A stretch of DNA of 64,000 nucleotides from Chrysoperla carnea (taxonomy: Eukaryota; Arthropoda; Insecta; Neuroptera; Chrysopidae), in NCBI RefSeq assembly GCF_905475395.1, contig NC_058342.1, positions 32,322,140-32,386,139 of the forward strand, written 5' to 3'. Shown here one piece after another: positions 34,801-46,339 of the stretch. The number at the start of each line of letters is the position of its first letter. Position 1 is the first letter of the stretch. The notes under the pieces were generated by a model. The model worked only from the letters and a program-made list of their open reading frames with translations, was not told the origin of the DNA and made no database searches. The translations under genes were made by a program, and so were the position numbers.

Positions 34801-36036
34801 AGTAATATTTGTCGACCGGATCAGATGCCAAAATTAACTTTTATTGTTGTTCAAAAGCGGATTAATACACGATTATTTTTACAAGATAATGAAAAAAATC
34901 CCCCACCAGGTTCAATTATTGATCATACAATTACACGACGAGATTGGTATGATTTTTTCCTGATTCCACAATGTACACGACAAGGGACTGTATCCGTCAC
35001 ACATTATGTGGTTATCGAAGATCAGAGTGGGATGAGTGTGGCGCATATACAACAGTTAGCCTTTAAAATGTGTCACATGTACTATAATTGGTCTGGAACT
35101 ATAAGTGTACCTGCTCCATGCCAAGTAAGTAATCTTTTTAAGCTTGTTATTATTCGTTTTAGCGAGTTTGTTCCTAAGCGGTACATTTTAAGACCGTGAG
35201 TATATTTTTCGTCAAACCTAGACATAATAAGCTTGAAAATAAGGGGTGAATCATGGAATTTGATAAAGGAATAGGGGAGTAAGGAATAGGCCAGAAAAAA
35301 ACTTGAGTGATAATATATAAGATTCAGAGTTTTCAAATTAAAATAAAGTTTGTTTGTGGTAGCCCTGGAACAAACTCAATAAAATCGATATGTAATTTTT
35401 ATACCATGTATATATGAAATATACATAGTATATTAAGTTTAGTCCCAAGTTTGTAACGCTTAAAAATAATGATGCTAGGAAAAAAATTTTGTCATAGGTG
35501 TTCATTCGTCCGTCCGTCTGTGGACACGATAATTTAAAAACGAAAAAAGATATCGAGCTGAAATTTTTACAGCGTACAGAGGACGTAAAAAGTGAGGTCA
35601 AGTTCGTAAATGAGCACCATAGGTCAATTGGGTCTTGGGTCCGTAGGACCCATTTTGTAAACCGTTAGAGATAGAACAAAAGTTTAAATTTAAAAAATGT
35701 TTCTTATCAAAAATTAAACAACTTTTGTATGAAACATTTTTTCGTAAACATCACTGTTTACCCGTGAGGGCGCCAATTAGGCGGAAGTTTTATAATATGT
35801 ACTATACTTGATTATCAGTTATGTATTTGTCACATTTTTGTATGTGTTATGTGATAAAGAAATCAACACTGACTATGCATGGTATTTCAACAATTAACTC
35901 AGTCAATTGTTTGTTTTCACTTGTAACATTTAAATTTCTTTGTTTACAGTATGCCCATAGATTAGCGTCTCTGGTTGGCACTTACATTCACAAGATTCCC
36001 GATGAAAAGTTGGCTAATCGTCTATATTATATTTAA
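31834..36036 (+). CDS. piwi: PIWI-clade Argonaute protein (Piwi/Aubergine-like), complete
   Basis: PIWI-clade Argonautes bind piRNAs and silence transposons, mainly in the germline. Coding exons are 31834-31887, 32479-35124 and 35950-36036, giving 928 aa; both introns are GT-AG and phase 0, and both donors read GTAAGT. I chose the ATG at 31834 because the open frame of the large exon has no nearby in-frame ATG and joins exon 1 exactly in frame. Residues 30-36 contain an RG-rich motif (R-IGRGRG) of the type that is arginine-methylated and read by Tudor proteins. Residues about 50-190 are low-complexity and internally duplicated. PAZ lies at about 300-430, MID at about 555-650 (YSAIKK, then PSQVI) and PIWI at about 650-925. 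The catalytic tetrad appears complete: D694 (GID), E732 or E733 (KTEE), D765 (FRDG) and H860 (THY). The C-terminus follows the family pattern PAPCQ-YAH...LYYI. Length is normal for the family. I cannot separate Piwi from Aubergine without a tree. Confidence 0.95.
35396..35924 (+). mobile_element. HINE-like repeat inside piwi intron 2
   Basis: Near-full copy with a shortened microsatellite. It ends 25 bases before the 3' splice site (AG at 35948-35949) and makes up about two thirds of the 825-bp intron. Confidence 0.9.
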
Positions 36037-36060
36037 GGAAAATTTAAAATAATTTTTTTG

Positions 36061-36066
36061 AATAAA
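36061..36066 (+). promoter_or_regulatory. Polyadenylation signal AATAAA, piwi
   Basis: A canonical AATAAA lies 25 bases after the piwi stop codon, at the start of a 42-bp tandem duplication. Further AATAAA-type hexamers follow up to about 36175, so several cleavage sites are possible. Confidence 0.5.
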
Positions 36067-36148
36067 TAAGAAAGAAACGTTGTTTTAAATAATAAATAAT
36101 TAATTCAATAAGAAAGAAACGTTGTTTTAAATAATAAATAATTAATTC
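36065..36148 (+). repeat. 42-bp tandem duplication in the piwi 3' UTR
   Basis: Two essentially identical 42-bp units start at 36065 and 36107, each with GAAACGTTG and an AT-rich tail. They lie just after the piwi stop codon, so they are probably transcribed in its 3' UTR. Confidence 0.9.
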
Positions 36149-36383
36149 ATGTTTTCAAATTATGGATAATAAAGATTGTTATTTTATTTTTCATTAAATT
36201 ATTTGTTAATTATTTTTTTCGCCGCCCTGAGGAGTTGAAAACTATCAAAAAAACTTGTATTTACTAAATTTTATTTGGATTTCGAAACAACGAAGCCAGA
36301 AAATGAAAATTTGATAATTATTAACAAATCTGGAAAACTTAACAGAGATTTTCATCCTATTTCGTCAAGTTCTATAAAAATCC

Positions 36384-36492
36384 AACTCATAATATAATCG
36401 GTGTGGCTATCCGCACAATACCGTCTACGGTCTAGACCGTCCACGGTCTAGACCGTATTGTGCGGATAGCCACACCGATTATATTATGAGTT
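36384..36492. repeat. Near-perfect inverted repeat with nested palindromes
   Basis: Arms of about 38 bp (36384-36421 and 36455-36492) are reverse complements. The roughly 33-nt centre contains the 10-bp palindrome GGTCTAGACC twice, so two alternative inner hairpins can form. It lies in the piwi-NOMO intergenic region. Confidence 0.9.
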
Positions 36493-36860
36493 CGATTGCT
36501 TGGGCATCATACTCAACTTTTGGCCTAAGGGGGTCAAAGTAGGAATGTTAAGTTTAGGGATGGCAAATCAGTAATTTTTGGCCTCAAAAATTGATTTAGC
36601 CAATGAAATCTACACTAATTTTATAAAGAGTAAACATTTGATTTTTTGTTTGTAATGGATTAACTCAAAAACTGTTGAAACGATTTTAAAAATTATTACA
36701 TATTTAAAAAGCTAAAAAAAAATTAGGGTTCCGTATCCACAAATTTATGATGTGGGAGTCAATGATAAGTTCAGACCCAGGGGACAGCTATCATGATCAA
36801 CTGCCCTGAGTACGTCTAAAATAAAAATTTTCGATATTTCGCTTTATCTTTGAGATAAGA

Positions 36861-37148
36861 GCGTATTCTACAGAAATGTAACATACCGTGTGCGGTATAC
36901 TCTCGTCCACGGTATACATTATACAGATGGGAAAGCGTATTCTACAGAAATGTAACATACCGTGTGCGGTATACTCTCGTCACGGTATACACAATACAGA
37001 TGGGAAAGCGTTTCTACAGAGATTTTTTGCCGTGCGAGGTTTTTAACCGCACACGGTAAGCTATAACACACGGTATGCGTTTATACAGAGATTTTCAAGC
37101 CGTGAATGGTTCTATACCACACACGGTAAGCTCTAACACACGGTATGG
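36861..37148 (+). repeat. Tandem array of 69-74-bp units with internal inverted repeats
   Basis: Four units start at 36861, 36935, 37008 and 37077, each opening with GCGT-T-TACAGA. Every unit contains an inverted pair such as ACCGTG...CACGGT, or GAGGTT...AACCGC flanked by CCGTG/CACGG. The first two units are closely similar; the last two diverge but keep the hairpin potential. Confidence 0.8.
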
Positions 37149-37171
37149 TATATATCTACTAGGAAGTAAAC

Positions 37172-37340
37172 TACTGTGACTTGTGCTCCACTGCACAAGT
37201 CATAGTAAAGTACTGTGACTTGTGCTCCTCTCCACAAGTAATTGTAAAATACTGTGACTTGTGCTCCACTCCACAAGTCATAGTAAAATACTGTGTCTTG
37301 TGCTCCACTCCACAAGTCATAGTAAAATACTGTGACTTGT
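37172..37340 (+). repeat. Tandem array of 39-bp hairpin units (4 full, 1 partial)
   Basis: Units start at 37172, 37211, 37250, 37289 and 37328, an exact 39-bp period. Each unit is an imperfect palindrome: TACTGTGACTTGTG pairs with CACAAGTCATAGTA across a loop of about 8 nt. The last unit stops after 13 bases. The array ends 265 bp before the NOMO start codon. Confidence 0.9.
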
Positions 37341-37554
37341 ATCAGTTGTACATTATGTATACCGTGTGTAATGGTCAGCTACTTTTGATAAACGGAGGTA
37401 AATCTCCTATTCATTTTGGACTTTGTCTAGTGAATTTTGAACACGATATAATAAGTAAATATTTGAATTTGAAACATAGATAATTTTAATTTTATCGAGT
37501 TGGCAACATTCGTTTAGTTCGATATCTTTCGTAAACGTTCGTTTATTATCGAGA

Positions 37555-37572
37555 ATGATGGTACAGCAATAA
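37555..37572 (+). promoter_or_regulatory. Possible uORF ahead of NOMO
   Basis: Two overlapping ATGs (37555 and 37558) open a five-codon reading frame that stops 32 bases before the NOMO ATG. It matters only if the mRNA begins upstream of 37555, which cannot be seen here. Confidence 0.3.
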
Positions 37573-37604
37573 TCCAAAATAAATTAGTTCAAATTTGTAC
37601 AAAG

Positions 37605-40600
37605 ATGTTTTTAATTTATTTATTAACAATAAGTATTTATTTCATAACAAATACACAATCCAATGATATCTTAGGTTGTGGAGGATTCATTAAGAGCGAT
37701 GGACAATTAGATTTTTCACGTATACTTATTAAATTGTAAGTGAAAACGTCTACATTTTTTCGAAAGTTAGGTTAGATTTGATAAAATTTCTCGTTTTTTC
37801 CCGTAGATACACCAAAAAGGGTAGTTTAAAAGATACTACAGAATGTGCACCAAATAATGGATATTATTTTATACCCTTGTATGATAAGGGTAGTTATATA
37901 TTAAAAGTTGAACCACCGACCGGCTGGAGTTTTGATAAAACTCAATTTGAGTTAAACGTTGACGGTGAAACTGATCCTTGTAGTTTAGGAAAGGATATCA
38001 ATTTCTATTTTAAAGGATTTGGTATCACGGGAAGGGTAAGTTTTCTTTCAATTTCTATTCATTTGCATGTTTTTTTGAACTTTTGTAGCCTAATCTATGA
38101 ACTTCTTGTTTGAAATGTATCTTGTAAGGTTGTCCTGTAATTTAACGAGTTTCATAATCGATGATTAAACTTGGTCCATGACTTAAAATCGAAGTTGTAC
38201 ATCTTAATTCCCATCTCTTGGCCATTTTTCGGTTTTATTACCTCGATACCTCGACTTATAATTGATTTTTTTAGGTATACAGTGCGAACAGTGAAACGGG
38301 ACCCGCTGGTGTAAAAATATCCTACAACGAAAATGGGAAACAACGTGAAACCGTCACTACGGAAGGGGGTAACTTTTATTTTACTCCTGTGGTACCAGGA
38401 CGTTACACAATTGTTGCATCTCATCCTAAGTAAATATTTTAACAACTTTTCTTCCTGAAGGTTCATTTATTAATTTTTTTGTTCTTGTTATAGATGGAAG
38501 TTTTTGAAAAATTCCGTAACAGTAGATGTAAAAATTGGAAATACGGAGTTACCACGTGACAGTTTTATAGTGGCTGGTTACGATGTTACCGGACATATTG
38601 TTGGAAATGGTGAACCAATAGATGGCGTTAATATTGTTTTAATTAATGATAAACTGGTGAGTTTATATTTCCCCCCCAAAAAATAAACTTACACTCTGGG
38701 TCTTAGATTATAATGCACTGCTGAAGGTGTGATGCAAACCCGTTCTATAAGAGGGAAAATATGACTATTATTTTTAGGCTTATTTTAAACGAAAATAAAG
38801 GTCAAAGGGAAAAGGTTTTCTTTCCACGCTACTTTAGGGCATCACAGCTTAAATGAAATTTTGTATGTAGGGTTGTTTACTAGACATTTCGATGTTATAA
38901 AAGCGAGGACTGTTTTCAGCAAATTGGGGGTAATTTCCAAAGGAAAAGATGCTTTTTTCGACGTTTTTGTGGTTTTAAATTTCAGTAAAGCCTTCTCAAA
39001 TTGAGCTAAGGTGCTAAACATCGGTATGTAGATTAGGCTAGGGCCAAGGATATACATTTTGGGGATTTCAACTTCCCAGGCCCCACTTCCCTCTTTTTTT
39101 ATTCCGAAATATTATGTTTTTCACGATTTTCATGGCTTTGAACATCCGTACAAGCTCTTTAAATTGAGCAAAGGGGTTGAAAATCGGTATGTAGGTTTGG
39201 CCTAGGGTTAAGGATATGCATTTTGGGAAGTGTCAACTTCCCAGTCCCACTTTCCTCTTTTTTTTCCGAAATATAATGTAATGGCTGTGAATATCTGTAT
39301 CTGTATATAATTTATGGTTGTGAATATCTGTACAGTCTGTCAGTCTCTCTAAATTAAGATTTACGGAGATGTGGGGTTCGTTTTCAAACCCTTCCCCCTC
39401 GTAACGATTATTATAATGTCATTTTATATAACTTAACCTCAAAATAAATGGTTAAAATGTCAAAAATCTGAAAATAGAGGAAGATGATAAAATACCCTAC
39501 CCTACTGGATGAAATCCTGGATTCACGTCTGAACAAGGTTGTACTTTTTGAAAGTGTCAGTTTCCCAAAATAACATAAAAAATGAAAAACATCTTTTAAT
39601 AAGAAATATATAATGAGGAAGTTGAGGATGGGGGTAGTCTTAAGTGTTGGAACTTTGCTTTTGACGAGTTTTTGTTTGTTTCAGAATTACGTGGTAGCCG
39701 AATGTAACGTTCATCCAATACCAAATTTCCAAACAAATTTAGGCAAACCAATATGCAGTATTAAATCGGATGCAAGCGGTACATTTAAATTTGTTTCATT
39801 ACCACCCGGCAATTATAAAATCGTGCCATTTTATCAAGAGACAAATGTTAAATTTGAGATACAACCGGCATTTATTGAATTCACTGTAAATGATAATAGT
39901 GTTGAAATCGATACCAAGTTTACGGTGACTGGTTTAACTGTAAGTGGTCGTGTGATTCTACCAAAGGAGAATCAAGGTGCAACCGTTATTGTTAATAATG
40001 AACAGAAAACTATTACTGGTGTTAATGGACAATATACTTTGAATAATATTCGATCTGGTACCTATCGATTAACTGCCCAAGCTCGTAAGTATGTTTTTTA
40101 TTATACGAACGAACCTCTTCTTAGAGTGTCCTATGGTCTAAGTGTGTCCCACCCCAGGACAGCCACTCTAACCTAACCTAACCTAATACCTGTATTAATT
40201 TATCGAATAAATAAATTTCTTGAGTTTTTTTCATTTTGTATAATCCAAACCAGGGACACCTATTTTGGAGGACCTGCAGAAAATGGGATCTTAAAATTAA
40301 AGAAATGTTCTATACGTTTTTTATATTTATGGAAAATAAATGGCCTTCCCAAGAAAAACTAATAAAAAAACGTTGTTTTTTGAGCTGGACACTGGATATA
40401 ACCCCTTAATTATGAAATAACTATGAAGGTCCAGAAGCTCCCAATAAATGTACAACATATTTTAAAAATTGTTTTTTCTTTTGGTTTGCAGCGGATATTA
40501 AATTCCCCGAAATCAAAGTGGATATAATGCCTCGTAAACATACGTTACCCGATTTAAAACCGAACGCATATAAAAGTTGCGGTCAAGTATTGAGCGACAA

Positions 40601-43600
40601 CGAATATGAAGTTGTGTACGAATTAGAATCGAACAAAGATCGTTTTACTGTCAAATCAAATCCAAAATCGGGTGGAAATTATTGTATTTATTTACCTCCG
40701 GGAAAATATTCAGCTACAGTACTGCCAAGTGTTCATGATCCACCAAATGTTCAGTAAGTATTAAAATAATATCAAAACAATGAAAGCGGTGGGTCCCCAA
40801 AAAGACGCCCCGGGATTTGTGGATGAATTTTACAGAAGATATGTTCAAAAATAATTCTTAAAAAGCATGTAATGTGGGCAAAATATGACTTTGATGACTG
40901 TGTTCTGCTCTTCACATTTTTTAAGGCTTATTTTCTTTTTTTACATAGATTTTATCCATTGGCTCACACCGTCGAAATTGTGGACAAAACTCCACAAGAA
41001 ATTGTTTTCTCGCAATTACGTGCTACAGTTACTGGAACAGTTGAATGTTTCACGAGTGCCGAATGTGAATCCTTACAAATTGACTTGAAATCCATGTCAA
41101 CGGGTAGTCCATCACAGATTTACAAAACTGTCATTTCTAGTAAGTATCCTGGCAGAATCCAATTTTCAGAATTTATTTCTTCTAAAAATATATTTCTTGT
41201 TTTTAGATGGAAAATACAAATATTCCGATATTCCTCCGGGACGATATGAAGTATCTATTGTAGGAGTTGGACTTTGTTGGGAAAATCAGAAACATTATAT
41301 CGTGATCAATTCAGAAGAAGCCTCAATTCCATCATTTAAACAAACTGGCTATCGTACTCTGTTCCGAACTGATTATCAAACTCAAGTAAGTAAAAAATGC
41401 TACAATTACGGACCCATTCTTCATGAGAAACGACCCGGAAGGAGAAGCTTTTAACGTTCAGCGTTGCCACTGATTTCGAAAGAAGCGTGTACTTTCGTTT
41501 GCCTCTAATAAAACCCTTTGCCAGATGGCAATCTTTTCTCCAATTTGGACCCAGTTTTGGCAGGATAGAAGTTCCAACAAAGAAGTTTTGAGCATTCTGC
41601 GCCTTTTCAAACTCTTTTTAAATCTTGAAAAACATGAGAACGATCCGAAAGAAAAGCTTTGGGAATGTTCATGGGTTTATTTGACTCTAATAAAACCTTT
41701 TGCCAGATGAAAATTCTTGTCTGCTATAAGGAACCAGTTACGGCATAATAGAATTTCCGACAAAGAAAAATTGAACATTCTGTGCCTTTTTAAACCTTGA
41801 AAAACGGGAGTGAAATCGGTTCGATTATAGTTTTATCTCAAAAACTGTTCTTCCAATCGTTAAATAAACCCGATTTTTGTATTCACCGGGTCAAAATTAC
41901 CTTATATATTGAGTTTTATCGAAATCGAGAGTGCAAATTTTTTTTCGCTTTTTTGCAATTTTTTTAAGGGGTACCCCTTTGTAAAAAATCGAAAAATCAT
42001 AAAAATATTAAATGTTTTGGAATTCAATAAAATTCATATTATAAGGTCAATTTGACCCAAAAAAATGAAAAATCCAGTTTATTTAACGATTAGACGATTG
42101 GATTCCGAGTTATGGGCTGAAATCGCTTCGATTAAAGCACTATCTCAGAAACTGTTCTTCCAATCGTTAAATAAACCCGATTTTTGTATTCTCCGGGTCA
42201 AAAATACCTTATATATTGAGTTTTATCGAAATCGAGAGTGCAAATTTTTTTTCGTTTTTTTGCAATTTTTTTAAGGGGTACCCCTTTGTAAAAAATCGAA
42301 AAATCACAAAAAAAATTAAATGTTTTGGAATTCAATAAAATTCATATTTTAAGGTCAATTTGACCCAAAAAAATGAAAAATCCACTTTATTTAACGATTG
42401 GCACAATAGTTTCTGAGATAAAGCTATAATCGGACCGATTTCAGCCCATAACTCGGAATCCATTCGTCTAATCGTTAAATAAACTGGATTTTTCCTTTTT
42501 TTGGATCAAATTGACCTTAAAATATGAATTTTATTGAATTCCAAAACATTTAATATTTTTGTGATTTTTCGATTTTTTACAAAGGGGTACCCCTTAAAAA
42601 AATTGCAAAAAAAACGAAAAAAAATTTTCACTCCCGATTTCGATAAAACTCATTATATAAGGTAATTCTAAGGTAAATTTGAACAAAAAAATTAAAAATC
42701 CAGTTTATTTAACAATTAAACGAATGGATTCCGAGTTATCTGAAAAGAAGCTTTGGACGTTCGGCATTGCCACTGATCTCAAAAGAAACGTGTAATTTCA
42801 TTTGCCTCTAGTAAAACCCTTTGCCAGAATACAATTTTGTCTCCAACAAGGACCGAGTTCTGACATAGTGAAAGTTCTGACAAAGAAAGTTTGAGCAGTT
42901 GGCACCTTTTAAAACTTTGAAAAAGATGAGAAACCATCCGAAAGATAAGCTTTGGACTTTCGGCGTTGACACTGATCTCGAAAAAAACGTGTATTTTCAT
43001 TTGCCTCTAATAAAACCCTTTGTCAAATGACAATTTTTGTCTCAAATAAGGACCTAGCTGCGACAATTTTTATTTATTTTGGTTTTTTTTTTCAGATTCA
43101 TTATGAATTATTAAGCGAAAATAATTCCGTCATACAAAAAGGTGTAATCAACAATCCTCCAGGAACGAACACTCATTGTCTCAAGAAATCCGGACGATAT
43201 CGTTTCACTGGTGTCAGTTGTCACGGCTACGATCCAAAATTCGTTGAATGGAGCACCAGTTCACGATCGAATATCCAAACACCAATCGTATTCACGGCAA
43301 TCACACATGCGCATAATATTCTCGTCACCGTAAACGATAAAAACGCGAAGATTACGTTGAATGTGAAGTCCGAGGACGAGGAATTCTTGTACGCATTGGA
43401 TCAAGCGAATATCACTCCAATCAGTGATAATAAAGTGATCCACGAATTTAGCTTACAAGTGGCTGAACATGAAACACTTATTATTGAACCAAAATCTGAT
43501 ATCATGTTGTTTAAACCGCAAGTGTTACGATTGGTTGGTAGCTTTGATTGTGTAAAATTGGCTGGAGAAATTCTGGCGTTGAAGGGGAAAATCCTTGCTG

Positions 43601-45500
43601 GAAAAATTGTACCACCTCTTTCAGGTAAAATATGATATGGAAAATTTTCCTCCGTACTTCTTTCGTTAGATTTAAAAGTATCTGTGAGTCCAAAAAATAC
43701 GGAAACTCATAACCCATAACTCGGAATCCATTCGTCTAATCGTTAAATAAACTGGATTTTTCTTTTTTTTTGGCCTTAAAGTATGACTTTTATTAAATTC
43801 TAAAACATAAAATATTTTTGTGATTTTTCGATTTTTTCCAAAGGGGATACCCCTTAAAAAATTTGCAAAAAAACGAAAAAAAATTTTCACTCCTGATTTC
43901 GATAAAACTCAATAAATAAGGTAATTTTGACCCGAAGAATACAAAAATCGGGTTCATTTAACGATTGGAAGAATATTTTCTTAGATTAAGCAAAAATCGA
44001 ACCGATTCACTCCATAACTCGAAATCGGATTTGGATAAAAATTATTTTCTAAAAATTGTTTCAAATTTTTCAGGTGTTCAAATAAGTGTGGCCCAATTAA
44101 AAGGTCATACTCAAATTGCGACATCCGAAACAAAAGCTGATGGACAGTATCGATTTGGACCGTTGGACAATGACTTAGAATATTTAATCAAAGCTACCAA
44201 GGAAAATTACTATTTCGAAGGACCGGATGCAAATGGAAACTTCAAAGCCCATAAAATGGCTGATATAATTATTGAAGCTGTTGATCAAGACAGCAAAGAA
44301 ACTCTTTCGGTAAGTAATTTCTGCATCACACTGTATATATATATATATTATATTAATTCAAAATTCAATCAAAATTTTTTACAGGGTGTTCTAGTATCTG
44401 TCTCCGGTGGCGATAATTATCGTAAAAATCTTCAAACCGTAAACGATGGAACCGTACAGTTTACATCATTGAATCCTGGTGAATATTTCATGCGTCCAAT
44501 GATGAAAGAATACCGATTTGAACCCACATCTAAAATGATCACAGTCAAAGAAGGCGAAAGTTTCCGATTACGGGTTAACGGCAAACGTGTTGCATTCAGT
44601 GCATATGGAACAGTTCGTTCTCTCGGTGGTACCGGAGAACCAGGTGTTTTAGTTGAAGCTCGTTCGATTTCAACCGCTTCGAAATGTGAAGGACATATTG
44701 AGGAAGCTACAACGGACATCACAGGGGCGTTCCGTATTCGAGGTTTATTACCTGGATGCTCGTATCACTTACAGCTCAAACATCAATCAGAGATGTCGTC
44801 GCCGATAACCTTCGATAACATCCAAAACGATTTACACAATATCCAATTAATTTGTTTACAACCTCCCGCTTATGTAGACGTTACTGTTCATGTCTACACC
44901 CCGAAATTGGACGATTATAAGTCGTTACGAGTAAAACTAGGATACGGAGATCAATTATCACAACCTATTCAATCCGTACGAATTGATCCACAAATATTAT
45001 CACAGCGTAAAACTCCAATACCAAAACCGGGTCTTTTGGTTGTTCTAAACAGTGTCCCCTACGATAGTAAACAATACTACGTCCAATTAGAGTCCAGTTT
45101 ATCCCAAGCTTCGCATTCGTACGACACAAGCACTATTTATTTCTACGCGAACACTTCATTTAAGCACGTTCAACTTGATTTTTACCCGAATGTTAAATCG
45201 CCCGAATATGAAATTAGTCCCATTTCAATTTTGGGTCTACCTTTGTTATTTTTGTTGATCTTTGTGGTATTTGTTCCAAATAAATTATTCGAATTCGGTT
45301 CAAAAGTCCAACAATATGCTTCAGTTTATATACAAAATTTAAATAATGGCGGTACTTTGAATCCAATCAGTCAAAAACAATCGAATAATTCGAAAAATAG
45401 TGGTGGAAATGAGAACGATTATGCTGACATCGAACAAATTGTACAAAATATTAATGCAGTTAAACATAAACCGAAAAAACGTGTTTTATTATCGACGTAA
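37605..45500 (+). CDS. NOMO: NOMO (nodal modulator), ER membrane protein, complete
   Basis: NOMO is a type I ER membrane protein that partners nicalin (NCLN) and TMEM147 in the BOS part of the multipass translocon. Coding exons are 37605-37735, 37807-38035, 38275-38429, 38494-38656, 39685-40084, 40492-40753, 40949-41139, 41207-41385, 43096-43624, 44074-44309 and 44385-45500. All phases join, giving 1,196 aa, close to the roughly 1,220 aa of the human protein. The N-terminus is a hydrophobic signal peptide (MFLIYLLTISIYFI) followed by GCGGFIKSDG, a family hallmark; APNNGYYFIPLYDKGSY and GWSFDKTQFELNVDG follow. The body is a chain of Ig/carboxypeptidase-regulatory-like beta repeats with recurrent LPPGNY, IPPGRYE and LNPGEY motifs. 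One transmembrane helix lies at about residues 1105-1125 (ISILGLPLLFLLIFVVFVP), before a short cytosolic tail. Introns 8 and 9 are full of repeats. Exon 5 starts at the AG at 39683-39684; an upstream in-frame ATG at 39613 is intronic. Confidence 0.96.
40126..40187 (+). mobile_element. CCTAA-tailed non-LTR 3' tip in NOMO intron 5
   Basis: Only the last 60 bp of the family are present (GTGTCCCACCCCAGGACAGC, CACTCTAA, then about three CCTAA units), 41 bases after the exon 5 donor. Confidence 0.75.
41441..43070 (+). repeat. About 195-bp tandem repeats in NOMO intron 8, split by foldback repeats
   Basis: Copies at about 41441, 41640, 42741 and 42946 share GTTGCCACTGATCTCGAAA-AA-CGTGTA, TTTGCCTCTAATAAAACCC and GTTC-GACAAAGAA-TTTGAGCA. 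The 41815-42740 foldback array lies between the second and third copies. Confidence 0.8.
41815..42740. repeat. Foldback array in NOMO intron 8: two direct and one inverted copy
   Basis: Units of about 310 bp: direct at 41815-42125 and 42126-42420, inverted at 42425-42740. Landmarks are AAGGGGTACCCCTTTGTAAA, TTTTGGAATTCAATAAAATT and CGTTAAATAAAC. Roughly 250-nt arms (42150-42401 against 42470-42725) are about 95% complementary by eye. Confidence 0.85.
43700..44030 (-). repeat. Further inverted foldback copy in NOMO intron 9
   Basis: Same orientation as the inverted arm in intron 8 (CATAACTCGGAATCCATTCG, GTCTAATCGTTAAATAAAC, GGGATACCCCTTAAAAAA). Confidence 0.8.
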
Positions 45501-45734
45501 TTTTCTCGAAAATAGTATTATGGGAATACAAAGCTTTTGATGCATTTCGAAACCTTGAAAGTTTTGTATTTCATCATCGAAGTGCAATTTCGAGAGAAAT
45601 CCTGTTTATTTATTTCGTTTCAATTTTAAATTCGAGTATAAATTTTTCGCAGATTCAGATATGTATTTATATGTAATAGTTTTATTTGATTTTCTATTTG
45701 ACGGGAAAATTCCTCTTAGAATTTTAAATACTGC

Positions 45735-45740
45735 AATAAA
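45735..45740 (+). promoter_or_regulatory. Polyadenylation signal AATAAA, NOMO
   Basis: First canonical AATAAA after the NOMO stop codon, 235 bases downstream. A second candidate lies near 45905. The 45501-46020 stretch is otherwise AT-rich with no other feature and is probably 3' UTR and flank. Confidence 0.45.
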
Positions 45741-46339
45741 TTTCCCGATAAAATGAAAATTTTGTACGTATTATCCGTAAACTATTTAAAAATCATTCCT
45801 TTAATTAAAAAGATAATTGTTTTTGTGTTTTTTTCTGTTCTGTGTATTTTCTCTGTTAAATGAAAATGATTGAAAAATCAATTTTTCTATAAATTTTATA
45901 AATAATAAATTTTTTGTTGTCAATTTTCATTGTTAAAAAAAAGAAAATAAAATAATTATGAAAAAACTTTTGGAATATTTACTTTTGTGTGAAAAATGCC
46001 TAAGAATACATTTTACTGTATACAGAGTGTTCGGAAAACCTGTATGGTTAAAAAAAAATGATCAAATTATTCTTTAAATTGTTTTTTGGTTATCAAATTC
46101 TATTCGAATTGGATTTATCATCGCAACGATCGATAACTAGACCTCACCCAGATAGGCGCCTTAAATTCAACCACGGGCGCTTACAGCTCGGCATAGGAGG
46201 TTCCATGCCCTTAATATACATGTTCTTGACATGTATACATTGACTTTATAGTTATACATAGACTAAGCATCGCCTATCTTTCCGTACAGTGAGAAGCGTG
46301 TCAACATCTGAGGTAATTTCTTAGGTCAGCTAGGGTCAG

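Noticed and set aside
37172-37340. CRISPR-like regularly spaced repeats
   Set aside because: The 39-bp period has no variable spacers; the unit is a simple tandem palindrome in an animal genome.
37133-37483. Repetitive frames (CSTPQVIVKYCDL...) on both strands
   Set aside because: They translate the 39-bp hairpin array; near-symmetric frames on both strands are expected from palindromic units.
39613-39684. Alternative NOMO start at an ATG with a hydrophobic leader
   Set aside because: The MRKLRMGVVLSVGTLLLTSFCLF stretch mimics a signal peptide but lies in an intron before a clear acceptor, and four upstream exons match NOMO in order and phase.
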